NCBI GenBank assembly: GCA_947175225.1
Contig: CAMWLX010000043.1
Span: 1-14,148, forward strand
Direction: 5' to 3'
DNA from: an uncultured Porphyromonadaceae bacterium
GTDB taxonomy: Bacteria > Bacteroidota > Bacteroidia > Bacteroidales > Muribaculaceae
DNA length: 14,148 nt
Shown: positions 6,471 to 14,148 of the stretch, piece after piece
Position numbering within the stretch: position 1 is the first letter of the stretch
How the letters are laid out: each line of letters opens with the position of its first letter
Program-made: the position numbers and the translations under genes
Notes under the pieces: model-generated
Told to the model about the DNA's origin: nothing
What the model saw: the letters and a program-made list of their open reading frames with translations, nothing else
Databases searched by the model: none

Positions 6471-7094
6471 TTAATACTCGCCTGCATCTTCAGGATGCTT
6501 GCGGAAGAAATCTTTGATTTTCTCCTTGCGGTTGACTCCACCGAAGAACTTCTGAATCTTGATCTTACGCTGAAGCTGCATAAGGCCATAGAACATGGCT
6601 TCCGGGCGAGGAGGGCAACCGGGGATATAGACATCGACGGGAAGAATCTTGTCGACGCCATCGACTACGCAATAAGACTTTTTGAATGGACCTCCGCTGA
6701 CAGCGCAACCACCGCAAGCGATGACGTACTTTGGCTCGGCAAGCTGATCGTAAAGGCGTACGAGAGCGGGAGCCATCTTATGGACGATCGTTCCCTGCAC
6801 CATGATGTAATCGGCCTGACGGGGTGAGTTACGAGCCACCTCGAAGCCGAAACGAGCCATATCGTAGCGAGCTGCGCCAAGACACATAAACTCAATAGCG
6901 CAGCAGCTTGTGCCGAAGCAAAGAGGCCAAAGAGAGTTAGATATACCCCAGTTGATAAGCTGGTCGAGTTTGCCGACGGCTACGTTGGCACCGGTAGCGT
7001 TGAGTTCTTCAACGAGTTTTTCGATGTATTCATTGTCTTTGAAGTCTTCCGTCTTCATCGACTTGATTTTCACATCATCAATAGTTACTGCCAT
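6471..7094 (-). CDS. nuoB: NADH-quinone oxidoreductase subunit B (cluster N2 protein)
   Basis: NuoB binds the terminal iron-sulfur cluster N2, which hands electrons to quinone at the NuoD interface. With the start at 7094 the protein has 207 residues. The four N2 ligands expected for the family are present: the tandem pair C64-C65 in GTSCCAIEF, C130 in CGGCAVSGG, and C160 in IPGCPPRPEA. A longer open frame begins at 7313, but its extra 73 residues lie inside nuoA and look like out-of-frame sequence. The ATG at 7094 sits in AAATGGCAGTAA, overlapping the nuoA stop by 10 nt, which is a typical coupled start. Residues 1-35 and the lysine-rich C-terminus (RKEKIKDFFRKH) are soluble extensions. Confidence 0.97.
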   Translation of the reverse strand: MAVTIDDVKIKSMKTEDFKDNEYIEKLVEELNATGANVAVGKLDQLINWGISNSLWPLCFGTSCCAIEFMCLGAARYDMARFGFEVARNSPRQADYIMVQGTIVHKMAPALVRLYDQLAEPKYVIACGGCAVSGGPFKKSYCVVDGVDKILPVDVYIPGCPPRPEAMFYGLMQLQRKIKIQKFFGGVNRKEKIKDFFRKHPEDAGEY

Positions 7095-7456
7095 TTGAGA
7101 GCTCCTTTCCGCCAAGCGTAAGCAAGGCCTAAAACAAGAATAAACATGAAGATTGCGATGCAGAGAAGTCCTGATGGTCCAAGGCTGCGCATAATAGTAG
7201 CCCAAGGGTAGAGGAAGATAGTCTCTACATCGAAAATGAGAAACAGGATGGCGAAAATGTAGTAGCCAGTCTTGAACTGAATCATAGATTCGCCACGAGT
7301 CGGGATACCGCACTCGTATGTCTCTCCTTTCTTTACCGAATAGGATTTAGGGCCAATCAGGCGAGCGATCCAATATGCGGCAAACACCAGTGTCATACCG
7401 GTAAGAGCAGCTGTAATCGCTAAATCTCCGTTGCTTATTTCCAACAGTAAATTCAT
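7085..7456 (-). CDS. nuoA: NADH-quinone oxidoreductase subunit A
   Basis: NuoA (ND3 homologue) is a small membrane subunit that wraps NuoH near the quinone tunnel. The 123 residues form three hydrophobic segments (about 10-34, 63-87 and 93-116). The long first loop has the YECG motif (47-50, with C49 matching the loop cysteine of ND3). The second helix has FLIFDVE (D76, E78), the family's conserved acidic pair. The start at 7456 is preceded by an A/T-rich leader (ACATAACAAAATAT) without a Shine-Dalgarno site. It is the first gene of the unit, about 75 nt downstream of the -7 box at 7531-7538. No nuoE, nuoF or nuoG precedes it. This matches the shorter complex I layout expected in Bacteroidota, but the absence of those genes elsewhere in the genome cannot be judged. 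Confidence 0.97.
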   Translation of the reverse strand: MNLLLEISNGDLAITAALTGMTLVFAAYWIARLIGPKSYSVKKGETYECGIPTRGESMIQFKTGYYIFAILFLIFDVETIFLYPWATIMRSLGPSGLLCIAIFMFILVLGLAYAWRKGALKWQ

Positions 7457-7512
7457 ATATTTTGTTATGTTTTAATTGTTTATTCAGATGTTAAGGCACG
7501 ATGGTGTGGGGT

Positions 7513-7610
7513 AGGCACACAATCGCAGTGCAAAGGTACTTAAAAATTCTTAAAATTGCAATATTTTTTTTAGCATTTTTTTGAATTAAATTTCACACAT
7601 AAGGCACACA
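7513..7610. repeat. Pair of AGGCACACA direct repeats flanking the nuoA promoter
   Basis: The 9-mer AGGCACACA occurs at 7513-7521 (transcribed leader) and 7602-7610 (upstream of the promoter). A shorter TAAGGCAC copy lies at 7492-7499. On the coding strand these read TGTGTGCC. The leader copy also forms a short GTGTG/CACAC inverted repeat with 7504-7508. Placement on both sides of the promoter would suit an operator pair, but chance is not excluded. Confidence 0.3.
7531..7563 (-). promoter_or_regulatory. Bacteroidota-type (sigma-ABfr) promoter of the nuo unit
   Basis: The coding strand carries TACCTTTG (7538 down to 7531), an exact match to the TAnnTTTG -7 consensus of the Bacteroides primary sigma factor. 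A TATTG -33 element lies at 7563-7559, separated by 20 nt, which is the preferred spacing. Runs of A and T just upstream (about 7562-7590) could act as an UP-like element. Transcription would start near 7525, giving a leader of about 70 nt before nuoA. This is the only full-consensus promoter box I found in the gaps between genes. Confidence 0.85.
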
Positions 7611-7622
7611 GAGGATAAAATG

Positions 7623-7659
7623 AAAAAAGGAAGAGCCCAACAAGGTTCTTCCTTTTTTT
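7623..7659 (-). terminator. Intrinsic terminator after the macroglobulin gene, probably bidirectional
   Basis: AAAAAAGGAAGAGCC (7623-7637) pairs with GGTTCTTCCTTTTTTT (7644-7659) around a 6-nt loop. There is one imperfect position, G-U in plus-strand RNA and C-A in minus-strand RNA. In the minus direction it is followed by a U-tract from 7628-7623, about 65 nt after the macroglobulin stop, so it should end that unit before the nuo promoter. The A/T runs on both sides mean it could also work in the plus direction. Confidence 0.85.
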
Positions 7660-7671
7660 AATTCTATGCAT

Positions 7672-7696
7672 CTCGAGAATCCGGATAAATCTCGAG
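7672..7696. repeat. Short inverted repeat between the macroglobulin stop and the terminator
   Basis: CTCGAGA (7672-7678) and TCTCGAG (7690-7696) form a perfect 7-bp stem with an 11-nt loop that itself contains the palindrome ATCCGGAT. It lies 26 nt after the macroglobulin stop. It lacks a U-tract. It may be a 3'-end stability hairpin or a binding site; function unknown. Confidence 0.5.
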
Positions 7697-7722
7697 TCAT
7701 ATCGCTTCTTTTTAATCGGAAA

Positions 7723-10700
7723 TCATTTGACGTGCAGCAGGGAGCCGGCTGAGTGGGCTACAGCTGTGGGAGAGTATTGGGATTGGGCAGTCGCTATGCC
7801 GCAGCTGAAAGTGCCTTCTTGGCTCACAGTGCAGTCGTAGGAGACTACGTGCAGTCCTTTGGGAAGCCATCCGAAGAAGAGATTGGTGTTTGTGTCGCGT
7901 ACTTCTCTGTAGAAACCTATGCCATCAGATGCAGTGTAGCCCGAGAGTTGATCGACCGGTTCGAGACATGCGCTTCTTTCGTCGGTCACAGCCACGTAGT
8001 CCATATCTCGATCTGCATTGATGAAGAGAGTCACCCTTACTTTCATTCCCTTTGTCAATGTGATTCCTTCTTTGGGAGTCAATTCGCCATTGTCTCCCTG
8101 CACGAGAGCCACAATGCTTTTGCGGATTGAGAGTTCAGGCATATCGGCGGCGACTACGTCAAGGATAGGAGATTCATACTGAGAAATCACTCCACCCCAT
8201 GCCGGAGAATTTCCTTTTCCGGAGATAGTCAATGTCTTCTTGGAAGCATCTTTGGCATCGAGATTCATAGTGAAAGCACCTGTCAATTTTGCAGCTGCAG
8301 GAATAGCCAATTTTTCCCCTTTCAGATGGAATTCCGGAGTATTGGCAGAAGAAGATTCTGTCCAATCTGTGCCAGATGTCAGTATGGCATTCACAGTCTC
8401 AACAATGAAGGAGCGGGAGCCCCAATCTTGGTATTGACGACCAAGTACGAGCCATTGCCGTAGGGAGTCAACTATCTTATTGGCTGGTTGGATTTCTACA
8501 AACGCCTCGAGAACAAGGGTTGTGGTCTGAAGGGTGTTCATGCCTCCCCATCCTGAGTTAAGATTGTCAAACCACATACCTTTTTCGGGAGATTCACTTG
8601 CGAATTGACGAAGAGACTCAAGGATTTCATTCGACGTCTTATGATCGCCTGCGCGCCATAGGAGAGTTGCAGCCTTAGCCTTTGACCCAATGCCAAGATC
8701 TTTCCATTCTTTTGCTATGTCCTTATATGCTTTATTTGCGATAGAAGTCATATCAGTGCCAACAGCATCTTTAGGGAGATAATCAGTTGGGAAAGTGCTT
8801 CTGACATAGAGCCAGTCGAGAAGATAACTTAGGGATTCGCCTTTCATATGATACTTCTTATAATCCTTGATGGCCTCTGAATCAACATAGCGGATTGCTG
8901 ACTTCACCATTGGCGTGGCTCCTTCGAGATGCTCAATTGCTCCGGCTTTCAGGATCATCGCAAATTTACTCAAAACGTTGCGAGTGATGTAGGGGGAGGG
9001 TTGCATATCCGGACACCAGCTCCAACCTCCACTTCTGTCTTGAAGCGACCTGACATCGCCGAGAATGTCGCCTATTGCTTTCAGAGCGGTTGTATCGCTC
9101 AAAAGAGAGCTTAGGCGGCTCATGCGGAGAGTCTCAGACTCTGCATTGTTGACCCATGGAGTGTTGTTGAGTTGGGTAATTTTCAGATTTCCATCTTTCT
9201 GAAGATTGCTCTTCAGAGCTGATAACTGAGAATTTTTGTCGGATAGCATAGTTTCAAGGCCAGTCTTCAGATTAGCATTGGAAGAAATGAGGTGGTAAGC
9301 TATGGCATTTCCGAAAAGTGCTTGCATTTTGGATGTCACACTCTTTGAGTCAGGCACCACAATGTCGGGGAGAGCTGTAAGGCAATACCAAGCAGGATTG
9401 TCGCAATATTGCAGAGTCACTTGGTCGGTATCCTTAAATTTCGGAAGTTTCACTTCAACTTCTTGCCCATCAGGAGCTATCCAAAATGGTGTTGACTCCA
9501 CTACGGGAGATGAAGCCGGAAGTACAGGAACAAGAGCCTGCTCACCGTCGCTGTGATTGTTTGCCTCCGCATAAGCCCTGAACCCAATAGAGGAAACATC
9601 GGAAGGAACAGTCCATTGCAAAGAGATGAGAGAGTTTTCAGCAACTGCTATTGGACCGGGATTGAAATCTTTGGCTTCGATTGTCTTTCCTGAGATCAGG
9701 TCAACCAATTCAATGCGACATTTAGGAGAGCAAGTGGCATCCGAATTGTTGAATACTGTGGCTGTCAGGGTTATGACATCGCCGGTACGCACAAAGCGAG
9801 GAGCATGGGTAGAAACCATGATGGGTTTTGAAGCTACAGCCTCGAGAGTCGTGTTGGCAACTTGGAGAGACTCGTCGTAACCTAATAGTTGGAATGCCCA
9901 CGTCGTATTGAAATTGGGGACTGTAAAGTCAATGTTGACAATGCCATCCTTGTCAGAGATGAGATAAGGCATGAAGAAAGCCACGGGACATTCCGTCTCC
10001 CGCAGGTCGGGAGTGTCAGTTGACGCTGAACCGCCCCCATCGCCATTACCGCGAATCATTATAGATTCTTCTTGATCTTCTTCGACTTCCACAGCATAAT
10101 CCATTACACCATCATCCATTGCAATATCAGCCATAGCTACTTCTTCTGCTGCTGTTGGAGCAGCTTTAGCCATCATCTTCATTGCTGGAGCGGAAGAACG
10201 CATTACTGCCATTTCATTCACAACTCCGGTGACGTAGGCTACGTCGCCGCCGTATCTTATACTATATAGACCCCAGTCTTGGCCGTAATCGTTGAGATGA
10301 GGGAATGAGAAAGAAGTATATCTGAGGTATTTTGAATCTTTAAGAGAATAACTGTAATTCCTTAAGTCGTTGAAGTCTCCATGCATCCTATAGAAAGAAG
10401 AGTATCCGTTGCTGATCGGATAGAAAGTCCATTGGAAGGGAGTCAGGGCATTCAAGGCGGCGTCACTCATTACGGCTATAGCCGGGATTTCCGAAACTTT
10501 GCCTGAGGGACGATAGAATCTAAACGACCATTTTTCTTTATCGCCGGCTGAAATCTTATCGCGGAAAGACTCAGTCGCCACACTCAATTTATCCTTTGCT
10601 GATGCAGGATAAATGGATAAATTAGCTATCTCAAGATTCAGTTCTGAGAGATATGTGAGATTGAGCATATAGTTGTGGTCGCTTGCGGGAACACCTACAG

Positions 10701-13515
10701 GAACTGAAAGATTATCTTTCTCTACATGTAGCCATTGCATAGATAGAATTTTCCCATTTTCAGACACTACAGCCGGAATCCAGCGGTCTGATATGCTGCT
10801 ACCCACAGTCACTTTGACTTCTGTCTGACCTGATTCTGCAGTGACATTAGTTTGTGGAACCCATAGTCCGGTACCTTCCGGGGCAGTCTTGTCTGATTTG
10901 CGCCAGAATACAATGGGCATCTCTGACTGCACCAAGGTATCTTCTTTAAGCGTCACCTTTATAGTATATAGGGCAGAAGGATAATCCTTCTTTGGAAGAT
11001 TAAGGATAGGCGACATGAAACTCCCTTCTGCGACGGTAGCCTTCGATGTATTATTCACTAATTTATAGGAGAGTTCCTTTTTTACATTTCTATCTAACAT
11101 ATCCTTTACATAATAGATCATATCCGGGATGCTGTCGGATATATCCATTTTCAAATCTGAGAAAGAGGGCCGAATATGAAACTCTTTCCCAAGGGCAAAT
11201 CTTTCTGTCGGCCCTGATTGAGTCTCGCCGGCAGGAGATGTGGCAGAAAGATTTACAGAATACACACCACGTTCAAACTGAGTGCCTTTCAGATTGGCTG
11301 TCGGGAGCTCAATTTCGTATCTGCCTTCAGCATCAGTAGTCACAGAAGAATCGTAAGATGCATTACTATATGAATGCCATCTCATCGGAGGTCGGTAGTT
11401 CACATTGTATTTTACAGAGGCTCCCGAGACAGGCATGCCGGAATATGTAAGCACTTGGCCTTTGAGTAGCACTACATCTCCGGGAGCAACATCTTCATCA
11501 GAATGGTCGGAAGTGATGAAGAAAGTAGGAGCGACATAGTCTGCTACTTGGAAAGAGACATTCCCAATTCGGCGCGCGTTTTCATCGTATGCAATGAGTT
11601 GCCAGTTGCCGAGTAGCCCTTGAGCAGGCAGCTCAAAATCAACAGAAGCACGACCGAAGTTATCAGTAATTATTGAATCTGTAGCTACAATCTTATAATT
11701 GGCATCTCGCAGCTCTATTTTCACTTCTTTTTCTTTGTCGAGCCATTTATTGAAATTTTTAGATGAATACGCAACTATGGCAGCAGAGATACTGTCGCCC
11801 GGATGGAAGATAGCTCGGTTGGTCAGTATCTGAGCAAATCGGCGTGAAGTGGTGTCTTGACGATAAGTTGAGTTATAATATTGAGAATCACTTTTCCATT
11901 TAGATCCTTTGTAGGAAGCCTCAATATCAAAGCGTTCTGCATTGACAGTCACACCTCCATCCTTATCAGTGGTCAAAGTGTTTATCAAAGTTCGGGGCGT
12001 AGAATAGTTCTTTTTAGTATATACCTTCACTTCGGCCCCTTCGATTGGTTTCCCGTTGACACCGTCTACAACAAATACTCGAGATACGGCATCGGGATAT
12101 GGGAGTGTCATCACACTTATATCGCTTACAGAGAACGGTTGACGCCATGTGTCGTTGAGAATTGTACTATAGATCCCCTTGCTGTCGGCGGTGGCACTGG
12201 GTATCACTACATAATTACCTTTAGGAAGCGAACCTATGGAAGCCTTTTCGTTAGATGAAAATGGCACTTCTCCGGTAGCGCTGACCTTGGTAGCCTTCAC
12301 CAGACGGCATTTAGCCGCAACCTCACGGGTCTTAGGCGACCTTTCAGCATTAACGTAGGGTGAATAGTCGTAGACGAGCACCCAAGATTCGTTGCAATTG
12401 GTCAGTTTGACATCCATTTCGATATTTGCAGAGGATAGATATTGCGACTTGAACCTTATTTTAGCGAATGGACGGGTAAGATCGTTGATTATGTTTTTGA
12501 GATTGTTGACATACATTCCGTTGGGAAATTGAGCTACAGATTTGCGGAGCTCTTCGATATATTCCTTAGTGGTGAAAGGGAATGGAGACTCAATTCCGGG
12601 GATAGGATCTTCTGAGACATAATCGCGCAAATCGGAAAGGATTAGTTGTTCTCCTTCCGAACCCTTGACCTTGTCAAGCGCAGACATCAAATAAGTCATT
12701 CTCATACTATGAGTAAGAGTATTAGTCTTATCTGATAGGGCTTTAGCAAGAATCAACATACGTTTGCCTTCAGCAGCTGATTGAATAAGACGATCGATTG
12801 CCTTATCGCGAAGGGCTGCACATTTTTGTGTAGGAGTCACAGCTTCAGCCTTATTGGGAAAGAATGGTATTATATCTTGCGAAGCATCTGAATAAACGTC
12901 AAGATCTTTGAAACATTGATTGCATACGTATTCCTCGACGGTCATTCCATTTGAATAAGCGTCGGAAGTGTTTTCAAGAAACTTACTCCAATCTTTGATG
13001 GAAAGATTGGCAGGAATGGGAGAATCTAAGATGCTCTTGCAGATCTCGAAAGTCTTGAGAGCAAATATTTTCCGGCTCCATTCATTGGGATTTTCCGGGA
13101 TAGAATCAGTGGGAATCTCACGGCGATCCGCTTTCCACCTAATGGAATTGTAGATGGAGTTGTAGATCTCTAACTTGATGAGCATAAAAGCCGGGCACCA
13201 AGCCTCCGGAGCCATAGCTGCCACACTGTCAATTTTTGCTATGCCATTGTCAGCGTTGTTATAACTCACCATGTTTTGGGCAGTCACCGACTGGATCAGA
13301 GCCTCAACCGCAGCGGACCAATCACCGTGAGCTATAGCTTTTTCAAGATTTGCAGAAGCATTTTTCTCCACAGTCTTAGGAAAAGCAAAGTCGGGTGTGT
13401 TCATTTGTTTTGAAGAAGTTTTTTTCGCGGATGCATCAAAGGATAGAAATGCTCCTAAAAACACGACAGTTGCCAATTTGGCAACTGTACGCAGAAAATA
13501 AACATATTTATTCAT
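7723..13515 (-). CDS. Large exported alpha-2-macroglobulin-family protein lacking the thioester motif
   Basis: Bacterial alpha-2-macroglobulins are envelope proteins thought to trap foreign proteases. The 1930-residue product starts with a signal peptide (MNKYVYFLRTVAKLATVVF, cleavage near DASA-KK) and has no lipobox cysteine. Residues about 35-380 are mostly helical. Beta-rich macroglobulin domains follow, including an MG2-like segment with FHPGD (570-574) and the next domain from about 659. An Ala/Met/acid-rich linker (about 1102-1170) sits where the bait region is expected. The A2M core follows (RETECPVAFFMPYL onward), then the helical thioester-domain fold (NPAWYCLTALP; GGWSWCPDM near 1496). 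The C-terminal domain has DQLSGY, GFYREVRDTNTNLFF and AHSAG. Where CxEQ should lie, the sequence reads SVTS (1392-1395), and no CxEQ occurs anywhere. A longer start at 13641 was rejected because it overlaps the upstream gene and hides the signal peptide. The gene lies 10 nt after the Spy-like gene. Confidence 0.9.
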   Translation of the reverse strand: MNKYVYFLRTVAKLATVVFLGAFLSFDASAKKTSSKQMNTPDFAFPKTVEKNASANLEKAIAHGDWSAAVEALIQSVTAQNMVSYNNADNGIAKIDSVAAMAPEAWCPAFMLIKLEIYNSIYNSIRWKADRREIPTDSIPENPNEWSRKIFALKTFEICKSILDSPIPANLSIKDWSKFLENTSDAYSNGMTVEEYVCNQCFKDLDVYSDASQDIIPFFPNKAEAVTPTQKCAALRDKAIDRLIQSAAEGKRMLILAKALSDKTNTLTHSMRMTYLMSALDKVKGSEGEQLILSDLRDYVSEDPIPGIESPFPFTTKEYIEELRKSVAQFPNGMYVNNLKNIINDLTRPFAKIRFKSQYLSSANIEMDVKLTNCNESWVLVYDYSPYVNAERSPKTREVAAKCRLVKATKVSATGEVPFSSNEKASIGSLPKGNYVVIPSATADSKGIYSTILNDTWRQPFSVSDISVMTLPYPDAVSRVFVVDGVNGKPIEGAEVKVYTKKNYSTPRTLINTLTTDKDGGVTVNAERFDIEASYKGSKWKSDSQYYNSTYRQDTTSRRFAQILTNRAIFHPGDSISAAIVAYSSKNFNKWLDKEKEVKIELRDANYKIVATDSIITDNFGRASVDFELPAQGLLGNWQLIAYDENARRIGNVSFQVADYVAPTFFITSDHSDEDVAPGDVVLLKGQVLTYSGMPVSGASVKYNVNYRPPMRWHSYSNASYDSSVTTDAEGRYEIELPTANLKGTQFERGVYSVNLSATSPAGETQSGPTERFALGKEFHIRPSFSDLKMDISDSIPDMIYYVKDMLDRNVKKELSYKLVNNTSKATVAEGSFMSPILNLPKKDYPSALYTIKVTLKEDTLVQSEMPIVFWRKSDKTAPEGTGLWVPQTNVTAESGQTEVKVTVGSSISDRWIPAVVSENGKILSMQWLHVEKDNLSVPVGVPASDHNYMLNLTYLSELNLEIANLSIYPASAKDKLSVATESFRDKISAGDKEKWSFRFYRPSGKVSEIPAIAVMSDAALNALTPFQWTFYPISNGYSSFYRMHGDFNDLRNYSYSLKDSKYLRYTSFSFPHLNDYGQDWGLYSIRYGGDVAYVTGVVNEMAVMRSSAPAMKMMAKAAPTAAEEVAMADIAMDDGVMDYAVEVEEDQEESIMIRGNGDGGGSASTDTPDLRETECPVAFFMPYLISDKDGIVNIDFTVPNFNTTWAFQLLGYDESLQVANTTLEAVASKPIMVSTHAPRFVRTGDVITLTATVFNNSDATCSPKCRIELVDLISGKTIEAKDFNPGPIAVAENSLISLQWTVPSDVSSIGFRAYAEANNHSDGEQALVPVLPASSPVVESTPFWIAPDGQEVEVKLPKFKDTDQVTLQYCDNPAWYCLTALPDIVVPDSKSVTSKMQALFGNAIAYHLISSNANLKTGLETMLSDKNSQLSALKSNLQKDGNLKITQLNNTPWVNNAESETLRMSRLSSLLSDTTALKAIGDILGDVRSLQDRSGGWSWCPDMQPSPYITRNVLSKFAMILKAGAIEHLEGATPMVKSAIRYVDSEAIKDYKKYHMKGESLSYLLDWLYVRSTFPTDYLPKDAVGTDMTSIANKAYKDIAKEWKDLGIGSKAKAATLLWRAGDHKTSNEILESLRQFASESPEKGMWFDNLNSGWGGMNTLQTTTLVLEAFVEIQPANKIVDSLRQWLVLGRQYQDWGSRSFIVETVNAILTSGTDWTESSSANTPEFHLKGEKLAIPAAAKLTGAFTMNLDAKDASKKTLTISGKGNSPAWGGVISQYESPILDVVAADMPELSIRKSIVALVQGDNGELTPKEGITLTKGMKVRVTLFINADRDMDYVAVTDERSACLEPVDQLSGYTASDGIGFYREVRDTNTNLFFGWLPKGLHVVSYDCTVSQEGTFSCGIATAQSQYSPTAVAHSAGSLLHVK

Positions 13516-13525
13516 ACCATAAGTT

Positions 13526-14080
13526 TCAAAGGTCAAAAGGCATTTGTTGATTGGAGTCGGAAGGATAAGGGGCATCTTTGCGATCGTTGTGTTTTCTATC
13601 GGATGGTTTTCCATCTTTACGGTCGTGAGGATGTTTTCCATCGTGATTTTTTTTACGCATCTCCTTCATTTTTTCGAGGAATTTCCCTTCAGCCTGATGC
13701 ATAGTGTAGATTTGCTTGGCAGAAAGAATTTTCTCAAACTTGACGTCATAGGTTTTCACGATTTCATTGTCCTTTTCGCGGGCTATTTGTTGGAGTTCGT
13801 AGAGCTTTTTGTAGTCGGCTTCTGAAACATCCTTTTTCTTCTTTAACTCACGTTCAAACTTCCATGCTTCAGATCCGGCCTGCCTTCTCGCACGATCGTA
13901 TTCCGTATAAAGAGGTATGAACTCGGCTTTCTCCTTTTCGGAGAGTTGGATCTCTTTTACGATGTAGTCGATTTTGAATTGCTGCAGTTCCTCCATCATC
14001 TTTTTCTTATCTTTGCCCTGAGCCAGAGAGCAGGGGATGGCCAGGATAGCGAGAAGGAAGAGTAATAAGTACTTTTTCAT
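13526..14080 (-). CDS. Exported Spy/CpxP-like (LTxxQ-type) helical protein with a His/Lys/Asp-rich tail
   Basis: This 184-residue protein has a signal peptide (MKKYLLLFLLAILAIPCSLA, cleavage before Q21). The Cys at 17 is preceded by Pro and does not make a good lipobox. The mature part (about 30-142) is almost entirely charged alpha-helix. It carries LSEKE (46-50) and LSAKQ (119-123), placed like the paired LTxxQ motifs of Spy/CpxP/ZraP periplasmic proteins, which act as chaperones or metal-stress sensors. Residues 144-170 are a low-complexity tail with DRK repeated three times and four histidines, which could bind metal (inference). It leads a two-gene unit with the macroglobulin gene 10 nt downstream, suggesting shared envelope-stress expression. 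Homology is weak enough that the family call should be read as 'Spy-like'; a general coiled-coil periplasmic protein is the alternative. Confidence 0.75.
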   Translation of the reverse strand: MKKYLLLFLLAILAIPCSLAQGKDKKKMMEELQQFKIDYIVKEIQLSEKEKAEFIPLYTEYDRARRQAGSEAWKFERELKKKKDVSEADYKKLYELQQIAREKDNEIVKTYDVKFEKILSAKQIYTMHQAEGKFLEKMKEMRKKNHDGKHPHDRKDGKPSDRKHNDRKDAPYPSDSNQQMPFDL

Positions 14081-14124
14081 ACGATTTATTTTAATGAAGT
14101 TGTTTAAACTTATTTACGAATTGA

Positions 14125-14132
14125 AAAATATA
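14125..14132 (-). promoter_or_regulatory. Possible -7 box upstream of the Spy-like gene
   Basis: The coding strand reads TATATTTT here, one base off the TAnnTTTG consensus. It is placed so that transcription would start about 35-40 nt before the ATG at 14080. The matching -33 element would fall outside the window, so this is only a candidate. Confidence 0.25.
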
Positions 14133-14148
14133 CAATGAAGAGTTAAAC

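Noticed and set aside
7095..7313. N-terminal extension of nuoB
   Set aside because: The extra 73 codons lie inside nuoA in another frame, and the normal NuoB start at 7094 gives a standard-length protein.
13516..13641. 42-codon N-terminal extension of the macroglobulin
   Set aside because: It overlaps the 3' end of the Spy-like gene and would bury the clear signal peptide that begins at the ATG at 13515.

Overview
The window is a stretch of a Bacteroidota chromosome, most likely from the order Bacteroidales and possibly a gut Muribaculaceae-type genome. The order-level call rests on several things seen together: a Bacteroides-type promoter (TACCTTTG -7 box, TTG -33 box, 20-nt spacer) upstream of nuoA; A-rich leaders instead of Shine-Dalgarno sites; a fused NuoCD carrying the Bacteroidota form of the NuoD motif; an AtpB with a signal peptide and a large exported N-terminal region; a very short epsilon subunit; and the gene order atpD-atpC-atpB-atpE-atpF. 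The family-level guess is weak inference. Every gene I can support is on the minus strand, so transcription runs from right to left.

Right part (about 14080 to 7723): a two-gene envelope unit. A small exported protein with an LTxxQ-type motif (Spy/CpxP-like) is followed 10 nt later by a 1930-residue exported alpha-2-macroglobulin-family protein. That protein has no CxEQ thioester motif; the aligned site reads SVTS. The unit ends at a hairpin plus U-tract at 7623-7659.

Middle part (7563 to 3714): the promoter, then nuoA, nuoB (10-nt overlap), fused nuoCD and nuoH of respiratory complex I, tightly packed. These genes encode one membrane subunit near the quinone site (NuoA), the N2 iron-sulfur and quinone-binding connecting arm (NuoB, NuoCD) and the proton-channel heel (NuoH). 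The expected next genes, nuoI to nuoN, do not follow.

Left part (3713 to 1): after a 164-bp gap that holds a 9/18-bp tandem array and a GC-rich hairpin comes the F1Fo ATP synthase cluster atpD, atpC, atpB, atpE and the start of atpF, which runs off the left edge. A second AT-rich array, also of 9-bp period, lies between atpB and atpE. I see no canonical promoter or terminator at the nuoH/atpD junction. If the junction is real, part of complex I (proton pumping) and ATP synthase (proton use) may be co-transcribed.

I found no clearly new system. The items most worth a second look are the interrupted nuo cluster fused to the atp cluster at a tandem repeat, the pair of matching 9-bp-period intercistronic arrays, and the thioester-less macroglobulin paired with a Spy-like protein.
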